Origin: Syntrophobacterales bacterium
GTDB taxonomy: Bacteria > Desulfobacterota > Syntrophorhabdia > Syntrophorhabdales > Syntrophorhabdaceae
NCBI GenBank assembly: GCA_031274925.1
Contig: JAISPL010000030.1
Coordinates: forward strand, 1-64,000
Direction of reading: 5' to 3'
DNA: 64,000 nucleotides
The notes under the pieces were generated by a model. It worked only from the letters and a program-made list of their open reading frames with translations, was not told where the DNA came from and did not search any database. The position numbers were made by a program, and so were the translations under genes. Of the stretch, positions 1 through 6,703 are shown piece after piece (the stretch's first letter is position 1; every line of letters begins with the position of its first letter).

Positions 1-147
1 CATCATCTTGGAAGATTTACACGGCGAACCAAGATTATATCCAAAAAAGTTGCGATGGTGGATTTGACGTTCAAATTATGGCAAATGCTGACGTTGGAGT
101 CTTGGTTTGAGAAATACCAGGCAATGGCATTATCTATCTATAAGTGA
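1..147 (+). mobile_element. IS1-family transposase, 3' end only
   Basis: The first 48 codons are an open frame cut by the window edge and ending at TGA 145-147. They read as the C-terminus of an IS1-family DDE transposase: HHLGRFTRRTKIISKK followed by a VDL...LW stretch. The same signature (HHLGRFTHQTKVVSK) recurs in the decayed IS1 copy near 61780, so the two support each other. Whether the element is intact to the left cannot be seen. Its stop lies 31 bp from the convergent end of thyX, so a terminal inverted repeat, if present, must be within about 30 bp. Confidence 0.8.
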
Positions 148-175
148 AAACTCTCAAGTAAAAGCCTTACGGGCA

Positions 176-907
176 TCATAACAAACTGCGGAAGCGCTTC
201 CTGACCTCTTTCATCCTCCCGCAGGAATAGGCTCCTTCAGGACACGGGCCTTTTACGCAGCTCGGGCCGGAAAATGCAAAGAGGGTGGGTGCTACGTTCC
301 TGGCCAGCTTCAACATTTCCGTGGCCATGCGCCTTATTTCCCATTGGGCCCGGTTGCAGCACCTCTGCGCGAAGAAATGAAGAAGCTCGCGCGCATTCAT
401 GGTGACAATGATCTTGGTCTCAGCGGCATTAGGCAGGACGAACCGTGCGTCCTCACGGACGGACTCACCTTTAAGCCCCTTCTCTTCAAGTCTGGCGACC
501 AGATAATTATAGAATTTTTGAGTCTCTTTCATAAAAGTTTTGAAACGGGTTCTCATCTCCTCGTCGTCATCAATGACTGGCGGTATCACATACTGGAATC
601 CTGCGGTCTTGCTCACATATCTCTGGGACTGTTGACTGTATGACGCAAGCCTGTGTCTCACCAGTTGGTGAGAACAGGTCCTTGAGATACCCTCTATGGC
701 AAAGGTGAATGAAACATGCTCGACTGGGCTCATGTGGCCCATTCCCATGAGTTTGTTGAGGAAGGCCTTTGCCTGACCGGCCGGTATCTCGCCCTTCAGC
801 GTATCAATACCTCCGGAGCGGTAGCACAGGCGCGCTGCGGCCGCCACCGTCCCTTCCGGTTCAGGTGTGTGGCTAATTAACAGGACTTTCAGCTTCGTCT
901 CCATCAT
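176..907 (-). CDS. thyX: Flavin-dependent thymidylate synthase ThyX
   Basis: Makes dTMP from dUMP using methylenetetrahydrofolate and FAD/NAD(P)H, replacing ThyA. The family motif is complete: RHRLASYSQQSQRY (RHRxxS...SxRY) about 85 residues in, and the C-terminal dUMP-binding part (ARELLHFFAQRC, then W-E-I-R) is present. About 243 aa, normal for ThyX. An in-frame GTG at 919 overlaps the thiE stop, but I prefer the ATG at 907 (another ATG follows at 904), with GAGGGG as ribosome site. Last gene of the thiM-thiE-thyX run. The C-terminus has an extra cysteine-rich piece (SCVKGPCPEGAYSCG), as seen in other anaerobe ThyX proteins. Confidence 0.95.
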   Translation of the reverse strand: MMETKLKVLLISHTPEPEGTVAAAARLCYRSGGIDTLKGEIPAGQAKAFLNKLMGMGHMSPVEHVSFTFAIEGISRTCSHQLVRHRLASYSQQSQRYVSKTAGFQYVIPPVIDDDEEMRTRFKTFMKETQKFYNYLVARLEEKGLKGESVREDARFVLPNAAETKIIVTMNARELLHFFAQRCCNRAQWEIRRMATEMLKLARNVAPTLFAFSGPSCVKGPCPEGAYSCGRMKEVRKRFRSLL

Positions 908-915
908 TTGGCCCC

Positions 916-1590
916 TCACGCTCCGATCTCTTCAAGCAGAAGGCGGCACGCAGAGGGAATGTTATCCGACATGGTAATGGCGGTAACCACGGCTACACCG
1001 TGGGCTCCCGCATCAATAACGTATCGGCAGTTGTCACGCGTAATCCCTCCGATCCCTATGACCGGAAGTCGGGTACAGTTTCTGATACGCATTATACCTT
1101 CAAGGCCCGGGTAGTATCCCACATCTTCCTTTGTTGTGGTGGGGAATACCCCGCTCACCGCCACGTAATCAATGCCGTCTTCTTCTCCTCGGATCGCTTC
1201 TTCGACGGTTTTTACGGACAGCCCGATGATGGCATCTTTTCCCAGCATTTTTCGGGCTTCCAGGGGGTTAATATCGTTCTGGCCGATATGGACCCCATCG
1301 GCGCCTACGGAAGATGCCACTTCCGGCAAATCGTTGATAATCAGAAATGCGTCATATGCCCGCGTCAGTTTCAATGCTTGTGAGGCCAGACCGATGAATT
1401 CCTGTGCGGGCAGCCCTTTTTCCCTTAACTGGATAATTCTGACGCCTCCCTGCAGGGCAAGGTCTACCTGTTCAAGCACGTTGTAGCCTTTGTTGAGGCG
1501 AGGATCTGTGACGAAATAGAGCCGGTAATCCTTAAGGGTGGGCTTTCCTGTTTTTCGGTGGGCCGCCTTCATTGCCATGTCGACACTCAT
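916..1590 (-). CDS. thiE: Thiamine-phosphate synthase ThiE (copy 1)
   Basis: Couples HMP-pyrophosphate to thiazole phosphate to give thiamine phosphate. TIM-barrel signatures are in order: YRLYFVTDP, IIQLREKG, LIINDLPE, GADGVHIGQND, and a GVFPTTTKED loop corresponding to the usual G-P-x-x-T-x-T-K phosphate loop, then VIGIGGIT. About 224 aa. The ATG at 1590 overlaps the thiM stop (ATGA), which suggests translational coupling; a GTG at 1596 is the alternative. A second thiE lies at 9974-10570, so this copy is probably the salvage-linked one because it sits with thiM. The loop reads SGVF rather than VGPVF, a mild departure from consensus. Confidence 0.92.
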   Translation of the reverse strand: MSVDMAMKAAHRKTGKPTLKDYRLYFVTDPRLNKGYNVLEQVDLALQGGVRIIQLREKGLPAQEFIGLASQALKLTRAYDAFLIINDLPEVASSVGADGVHIGQNDINPLEARKMLGKDAIIGLSVKTVEEAIRGEEDGIDYVAVSGVFPTTTKEDVGYYPGLEGIMRIRNCTRLPVIGIGGITRDNCRYVIDAGAHGVAVVTAITMSDNIPSACRLLLEEIGA

Positions 1591-2417
1591 TCGCACACAG
1601 GTCTTATTCGGAGTTTTTCGATCATTACATCTTCCGAAAGGTTATAGAGGGCGTCGTACAAAGCCACCTGAAAACTTCCGGGCCCGTTCGACATACGGGC
1701 CGCTTCCTCTCCTGCGAGTCCGTAATATCCAAGAGCCGCGGCCGCAGCGACCAGTGGGTCAGGCTCAACTGCCGCGAAACATGAGATCACTGCTGTGGCT
1801 GCGCAGCCTGTGCCGGTGACTCGGCCGAACATGGGATGTCCGTTCAACACTTCCAGTGCCATGTCGCCATTACTGACGAAATCTATTTCTCCGGTAACGG
1901 CGACCACCTTTCTCAGCTTGGCTGCCAGCCTGTGAGCCCCGGCCCGTACGCTGTCTACCATCTCAAGGGAATCGACGCCGCGGATCTTTATGTCTTCCGT
2001 GCCCGCAAAGAGGGACATGATCTCCGAAGCGTTTCCCCTCACAATGGAGACAGGTACTTCTTCCAGAATCTTTAACGCTGCCCTGGTACGGAGAGGTGTG
2101 GCGCCGGAACCGACAGGGTCCAGAATGATTGGCGTCCCCGCCGCACCGGCTGCTTTTCCGGCCATAATCATGGAATCAATCCAATGGCGGGTCAGCGTCC
2201 CGATATTTAGGTTGAGGGTGCTGCTGAAACCGGACACGGCCTCCATCTCTTCATGGGCGTGGGCCATGATAGGGGAAGCGCCCACTGCAAGGGTCACATT
2301 GGCGGTACTGTTCATCACCACGAAATTGGTTATATGGTGAACCAATGGTTGCCGTTTTCTGATCTCGCGCAGAATTTCAACCGTTTTTCTCGATAATTGA
2401 TTTGCATCCATATTCAT
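1587..2417 (-). CDS. thiM: Hydroxyethylthiazole kinase ThiM
   Basis: Phosphorylates 4-methyl-5-(2-hydroxyethyl)thiazole, feeding salvaged thiazole to ThiE. Ribokinase-like features are visible: PLVHHITNFVVMNSTANVTL at the N-terminus, ASPIMAHAHEE, PIILDPVGSGAT and the C-terminal anion-hole/catalytic motif VTGTGCAATAVISCF. 276 aa, the usual size. ATG at 2417, with a second ATG at 2411 equally possible; the ribosome site is weak. Head of the thiM-thiE-thyX run, 103 bp downstream of the nifS stop on the same strand. No TPP riboswitch can be recognised in that gap. Confidence 0.95.
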   Translation of the reverse strand: MNMDANQLSRKTVEILREIRKRQPLVHHITNFVVMNSTANVTLAVGASPIMAHAHEEMEAVSGFSSTLNLNIGTLTRHWIDSMIMAGKAAGAAGTPIILDPVGSGATPLRTRAALKILEEVPVSIVRGNASEIMSLFAGTEDIKIRGVDSLEMVDSVRAGAHRLAAKLRKVVAVTGEIDFVSNGDMALEVLNGHPMFGRVTGTGCAATAVISCFAAVEPDPLVAAAAALGYYGLAGEEAARMSNGPGSFQVALYDALYNLSEDVMIEKLRIRPVCE

Positions 2418-2520
2418 ATATGCGCCCTGCCTGAAGGTTTTTGCCGTTAGGGGTATTATCCATCATGTTCCGCTCGGAAGTCCTTTAACTCACTTTCCGT
2501 AAGGAACCGTTGCCTTCCTG

Positions 2521-3696
2521 CTAATTCGTACAGACGCAGCCCTCGGTCCAATAGGGGGACATGCTCCTCAGCCTTTCAATAATTGAGGGAAGCTTTTCTA
2601 TTACTAGGTCGATATCCTCGTCGGTGTTGTAACTGCTGAGACTGAACCTAACCGACCCATGCGCCATCGTGTATGGTACACCCATGGCGCGCAGCACATG
2701 GGAGGGCTGCAGCGATCCAGAAGTACACGCGGACCCAGATGATGCGCAGATGCCGAACTGATCCATCAAGAGAAGGATGCTTTCTCCCTCGACAAACTCG
2801 AAACTGATATTCGTCGTGTTGGGGAGCCGCTCCGCCTTCCCTCCGTTAACCTTAACATTGGGGATGCTGGTGATGAGTTTGCTTTCAAGTTTGTCGCGGA
2901 GCTGTCTTACCCTCGTGCTCTCTTCTTCAATCTTCAGGGCCGCAAGCTCGCATGCTTTTCCGAGGCCGATTATATTCGGCGTATTTTCGGTGCCGCCTCT
3001 CCGTCCCTTTTCCTGGTGGCCGCCTATCATGAATGGTGAGTATCTTGTCCCCCGGCGGACATAAAGGACGCCGATTCCTTTCGGGGCATGAAGTTTATGG
3101 CCGGAAAAGGAGAGCATGGAGATGGCGTTCTCTTTCATGTTGATGGGTATTTTGCCCACGGCCTGGACGGCGTCGGTATGGAAAACGATGCCTTTTTCCC
3201 GTGCGAGGCGGGCTGCCAGTTCGAGGGGGAAGATGACCCCGGTCTCATTATTGGCCCACATGAGACTTACTGCCGCCGTGTCCGGAGTGAGGCTTTTTTC
3301 GTACTCATCCATATCAAGGTTTCCTTCTGTGTCAACGGCAAGTTCAGTTACCCGATACCCCTTATCCCTCAAATGCTCGCAGAGGACTTTTACGGCCGGG
3401 TGTTCCACTCTGCTTGTCACCACATGGCGCTTCTCGGGATTGACTGCCAGCGCAGATAGAATAGCGGTGTTGTCGCTTTCTGTTCCACAGCTGGTAAAGA
3501 CAATCTCATCAATCTCCGCCCCAATCAGGGCTGCCACTTTCATCCGCGCCTCACTCAGTTTTCTTGCCGCCTGCCCCCCAAAGCTGTGCATACTTGACGG
3601 ATTTCCATAGATTTTGCTGAAATAGGGCATCATCTCATCAAGGACCTCTGGGGCGACCATGGTAGTGGCGTTGTTGTCAAGATATACTGCTTTCAT
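2521..3696 (-). CDS. nifS: Cysteine desulfurase, NifS/IscS type
   Basis: PLP enzyme that takes sulfur from cysteine for Fe-S clusters and, by family knowledge, also for thiazole and tRNA thiolation. N-terminal YLDNNATT, the PLP histidine region, HTDAVQAVGK, the PLP lysine in SFSGHKLHAPKG, and the catalytic cysteine loop CASSGSACTSGSLQPSHVL are all present. 391 aa, typical. ATG 3696 overlaps the nifU stop by 4 bp, so the two are translationally coupled. The protein ends in an extra C-V-C-T-N tail after the usual C-terminus, which could bind metal; this is only an observation. Symbol nifS rather than iscS is chosen from the three-domain NifU partner; no nitrogenase genes are in view. Confidence 0.93.
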   Translation of the reverse strand: MKAVYLDNNATTMVAPEVLDEMMPYFSKIYGNPSSMHSFGGQAARKLSEARMKVAALIGAEIDEIVFTSCGTESDNTAILSALAVNPEKRHVVTSRVEHPAVKVLCEHLRDKGYRVTELAVDTEGNLDMDEYEKSLTPDTAAVSLMWANNETGVIFPLELAARLAREKGIVFHTDAVQAVGKIPINMKENAISMLSFSGHKLHAPKGIGVLYVRRGTRYSPFMIGGHQEKGRRGGTENTPNIIGLGKACELAALKIEEESTRVRQLRDKLESKLITSIPNVKVNGGKAERLPNTTNISFEFVEGESILLLMDQFGICASSGSACTSGSLQPSHVLRAMGVPYTMAHGSVRFSLSSYNTDEDIDLVIEKLPSIIERLRSMSPYWTEGCVCTN

Positions 3697-4529
3697 GGGG
3701 ACACCTCCTCGACAACGAGTTCAGGTGAGACGAGTTCGCGCAATTTGATTTCCACAAATCCTTTTAACGTGAGTTGGGATGCCTGACATACCGCGCATGC
3801 TCCTCTGGTAGCCACGAGTACCCTGTTTCCCACGATATCGACAAGTTCAATGTCGCCTCCGTCATGCTTCAGAGACGGACGTATCTCTTTATCAATAGTC
3901 TCCTCAATGAGCCTGATTTTTTGGATATTCGTTAGCCTGGACTTTTCTGTTGCCGGTATCTCCGGTTTGGTCTGGGTATAGATGCTGTCGATTATAGCCT
4001 GTATCTTTCCGTGGCAGTTTTGGCACCCGCCTCCCGCTTTTGTGTAATTTGTTATCTCCTCCACCGTGGTGAGGTGGTTTTCACTGATCGCCTGTTTGAT
4101 CTCTTTATCGGTCACCCCGAAGCACTCGCATATGATCTCCCCTTCTTTCTTGGGAGAGGCGCTTCCCCGATAATTGTCGATTGCTTTTTCGAGAGCTTCC
4201 TGTCCGAGTACCGAGCAGTGCATCTTTTCGGGCGGCAGCCCCCCAAGATATTCGGCGATATCCTGGTTCGTGATCTTTCCGGCCTCTTCGATCGTCATGC
4301 CTTTGACCATCTCAGTAAGAGCCGAGGCGGATGCAATGGCGCTGGCGCAGCCGAAAGTCTTGAATTTGGCGTCTATTATCCGCTTATTTTCATCTAACTT
4401 GAAAGTAAGTTTCAAGGCATCACCGCAGGCGATGGATCCCACATCAGCAATGCCGTCCGGATTTTCTATTTCACCCACATTGCGTGGATTTAAGAAATAT
4501 TCCCTTACTTTGTCGGTATATTCCCACAT
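3693..4529 (-). CDS. nifU: Fe-S scaffold protein NifU (three domains)
   Basis: Scaffold for Fe-S cluster assembly, receiving sulfur from the adjacent NifS. Three domains in order: an IscU-like domain (about residues 1-125) with the three ligand cysteines in GSIACGDAL, FKTFGCASA and KMHCSVLG; a BFD-like [2Fe-2S] domain (about 130-180) with CECFG and CQNCHGK; and a C-terminal Nfu domain with GACAVCQAS (CxxC). Start taken at ATG 4529 (MWEYTDKV), because GGAG sits 8 bases upstream; GTG 4538 is less likely. First gene of the nifU-nifS pair and preceded by a strong promoter and a leader of over 200 bases. Confidence 0.93.
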   Translation of the reverse strand: MWEYTDKVREYFLNPRNVGEIENPDGIADVGSIACGDALKLTFKLDENKRIIDAKFKTFGCASAIASASALTEMVKGMTIEEAGKITNQDIAEYLGGLPPEKMHCSVLGQEALEKAIDNYRGSASPKKEGEIICECFGVTDKEIKQAISENHLTTVEEITNYTKAGGGCQNCHGKIQAIIDSIYTQTKPEIPATEKSRLTNIQKIRLIEETIDKEIRPSLKHDGGDIELVDIVGNRVLVATRGACAVCQASQLTLKGFVEIKLRELVSPELVVEEVSP

Positions 4530-4749
4530 GACGCACACTCCTTTAGAAAATAACGTTTCGTAATATACGAGAGCCGCTCCTCGGCATAGCGGCTGAGTAC
4601 GGACTTCAAGCCTGAAATCCTTGCGGAGCCGTATATCGATATCTTTACCACAGGTTTATCTCTCCCGCAATCTCTTTACGGCAGTCACTATAGCCCCTGT
4701 TTTCTCGGAGTCAATGCGGGAATCGCACCCACGCCTCCCGTAAGTATAG

Positions 4750-4779
4750 TATATATATGGTATAGGCTTAATGTGTCAA
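4750..4779 (-). promoter_or_regulatory. Sigma-70-like promoter for nifU-nifS
   Basis: On the minus strand a perfect TTGACA (4774-4779) is followed by a TATATATA tract giving TATATA -10 hexamers at 16 or 18 bp spacing. Transcription from here would leave a leader of about 210 bases before nifU. That leader contains a hairpin with stem AGCCGCT/AGCGGCT near 4570-4595, directly before the ribosome site. Confidence 0.55.
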
Positions 4780-5636
4780 GAATTAGAGAAGGTGCGGACT
4801 AACCGATCATCCTGTGCACCGTCGGCCTGATCAAAAGAAGAATCCAAATGCATGATTTCTTTGATCATGTGCCGTTGGAAATGAGACAGGCAATGATATT
4901 ATGGAAAAGTATGGAGACGAAATAGAACGCTGTCCTTTCTCCGGCAACGACCGTTGGAATGAAAGATTTGATAGTTATCCACATTGTATTGAAATTTCTT
5001 CCTTGTTCACCCTTCCACATTAAATATGGTTTGGGTCACGTGTAAATCTTCCAGGCTCAAGCATCCATAATATTTCTGATGAAACCATAAGGAGATTTTC
5101 CTTTGTATTGTTTTTCAGTTATAATCATTATTTTGATTCTATCACTATAATTATTTAGTGTTAACAGCACATAGAAAGCCACAGTCTTTGACTTGTATCG
5201 CTGTCGGCCTTAAGCGCTGGCCGTTCTTTACTGATTCTTCGCTTCCCCATTTCCTGCATTTCATAATGGCACCACCATTGGCGGCATTATATAATATTGT
5301 CATTTTGTCGGTAACAGTCTCTATTTATTTTTAAATTCTCTACTTCCTGAAATAATTCCAGATATTTTTGCATCCAATATTCTGATGATTTGTGACGTTT
5401 TTTCTTGACAATATCCATATATTACCGTATATTATATTTTATTTAAATTTTTAAATAAAGGATTTAGATGAGAGCACAGCACAGCACAGCACAGCACAGC
5501 ACAGCACAGCACAGCACAGCACAGCACAGCACAGCACAGCCATAATTTTCCTCTCTGTATAAAAGAACAACATAATATTCTGCTCACGCAGCAACAGGGG
5601 CAGTATATCCCTCTGAACCTGTCTCCAAGCATGCCT
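4780..5636. other. AT-rich gap with no recognisable gene
   Basis: About 850 bp between the nifU promoter and the IS3 relic. I see no open frame resembling a protein. A 15-bp stretch at 5038-5052 is the reverse complement of part of the IS1 relic at the window start (GGAAGATTTACAC), so this may hold another very decayed IS1 end. The only strong structure is the pentanucleotide array at 5474-5540. Confidence 0.5.
5474..5540. repeat. Perfect pentanucleotide tandem array (GCACA)n
   Basis: About 13.4 uninterrupted copies of a 5-bp unit (GCACA, equivalently CACAG/ACAGC), 67 bp with no mismatch. It lies in decayed non-coding DNA between nifU and the IS3 relic. A minus-strand open frame crosses it and yields a cysteine-alanine-valine-leucine repeat, but nothing on either side of that frame looks like a protein. 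Confidence 0.95.
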
Positions 5637-5880
5637 CTCGGCGTTAGCGAGGCGACCTATTATCGCTGGCGTAAGGAATAGAATGTGGGAAAAGCCTGGG
5701 GCTGGATATACTCAAGGTCAAAACCATGTTCATCAAGCTGGGCAACCCATGAGAGAATGGCTGCAACGAGTCATTCAATGGCAAGATGCGGAGTGAACTG
5801 CTGAATGGCGAAATATTTTACACGCTCAAAGAAGCTTAAGATATTGATTGAACAGTGGCGCTGCCATTACAATACCATCT
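5637..5880 (+). mobile_element. Decayed IS3-family element (OrfA/OrfB pieces)
   Basis: Broken frames of an IS3-family transposase. LGVSEATYYRWRKE followed by a stop is the OrfA/OrfB region seen in IS3-like elements; after a gap, ENGCNESFNGKMRSELLN and GEIFYTLKEA are the OrfB segment around the last catalytic residues (normally ENGYxESFNGKxRDELL). One frameshift later the text continues KILIEQWRCHYNTI, the usual C-terminal piece, and then stops matching at about 5880, exactly where the ribosome site of the lectin gene begins. No intact transposase is left. Confidence 0.85.
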
Positions 5881-5896
5881 TAAGGAGGATACACAA

Positions 5897-6373
5897 ATGA
5901 AAAACATGAAAAGAATTATGCTGTTAGGTTTGTTGTGTGCGGGCTTTGGCATGCTTGCGTTGGGTGGCTTCAATGTCTGCTATGGGGCAAGCGTGATACA
6001 CAGCGGAACTTGCTTAGATGTCGACGGCGGTCGTACTGCCAACGGCACTGTTGTCCACATATGGCAATGCCAGGCGGGAAACCGTAACCAGGATTGGACT
6101 TTTGATAATGGCAGGATAGTCTGGACGGGCACCAATAAATGTTTAGATGTCGACGGCGGTCGCACTGCCAACGGCACCAAGGTCCAGATTTGGGATTGCC
6201 AAAACGGAAACACCAATCAGCGATGGTCTCTCGATACTAATTTTCCTGGCAAAATAGTCTGGATGGGTGGCAAATGCTTAGATGTCAACGCCGGTGGTAC
6301 GGCCACTGGCACCAAAGTCCAGACTTGGGACTGCATGGCGGGGAACGATAACCAGCAATGGATCGTTAAGTAA
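5897..6373 (+). CDS. Secreted ricin-B-type (beta-trefoil) lectin protein
   Basis: 158 aa. A signal peptide is clear: MKNMKRIMLLGLLCAGFGML, a hydrophobic run to about residue 28 and a likely cut after CYGA. The rest is one carbohydrate-binding beta-trefoil made of three repeats of about 42 residues, each with CLDV...TANGTxVxxW.C...NxNQxW (NRNQDW, NTNQRW, NDNQQW); these are the QxW motifs of the ricin B / CBM13 family. Start at ATG 5897 with AAGGAGG at 5882-5888. The upstream DNA is an IS3 relic, so any promoter must lie within it or before it. Its coding DNA is nearly identical to the 5' part of the next gene at 6704, showing a recent tandem duplication. The sugar target cannot be told. Confidence 0.88.
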   Translation: MKNMKRIMLLGLLCAGFGMLALGGFNVCYGASVIHSGTCLDVDGGRTANGTVVHIWQCQAGNRNQDWTFDNGRIVWTGTNKCLDVDGGRTANGTKVQIWDCQNGNTNQRWSLDTNFPGKIVWMGGKCLDVNAGGTATGTKVQTWDCMAGNDNQQWIVK

Positions 6374-6420
6374 CTGCGCGAAAGGGTTGACCTGCCGGGC
6401 CGGACCCAGCGGCAGGCGTG

Positions 6421-6460
6421 AACAGGGGGGGGGGTGGTGGTGACCTCTCCCCTGTTTTCT
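6421..6460 (+). terminator. Candidate terminator after first lectin gene
   Basis: AACAGGGG (6421-6428) pairs with CCCCTGTT (6449-6456), followed by TTCT. The loop contains a run of Gs. It sits 48 bp after the lectin stop. Confidence 0.45.
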
Positions 6461-6610
6461 ATGGGCAGCGCCTTATGAATTGGCGGCAATTGGTTTCCCG
6501 CCAATTTAAGCGCAGGGGCGAAGTCCAAAGTTCCGAGCCAATCCCGAGATGTCCGGTTAAGCTCGGATTATTTCTGAAATAACGGTGAACAGTAGCAACC
6601 AGCTTCTAGC

Positions 6611-6703
6611 AGGAGGATAGACATGAACAGATTGGCATGATTTTGTTTATGCGCATTAGGTATTTCCATCTTTGCCGTCCACAGCGTCTGCTATGGGGCA
6701 AGC
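6611..6703 (+). other. Signal-peptide region of second lectin gene, interrupted by TGA
   Basis: AGGAGG (6611-6616) stands 6 bases before ATG 6623. The frame reads M-N-R-L-A, then TGA at 6638-6640, then continues without break through FCLCALGISIFAVHSVCYGA into the lectin gene at 6704. The part after the stop is a good hydrophobic signal-peptide core ending in the same CYGA cut site as the first lectin. So the natural start is 6623, and one TGA cuts the signal peptide. It may be a true nonsense mutation, a read-through codon or a base-call error. Confidence 0.8.

Noticed and set aside
344-643. Plus-strand open frame of 99 codons inside thyX
   Set aside because: Antisense shadow of a clear ThyX gene.
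4700-4735. T-arm-like sequence on the minus strand (stem GTGGG/CCCGC, loop TGCGATT) suggesting a tRNA
   Set aside because: No anticodon arm, D arm or acceptor stem can be built around it; it lies within the nifU leader.
5432-5632. Minus-strand frame of 66 codons through the pentanucleotide array
   Set aside because: The repeat makes a Cys-Ala-Val-Leu string and neither flank looks like a protein; no ribosome site.
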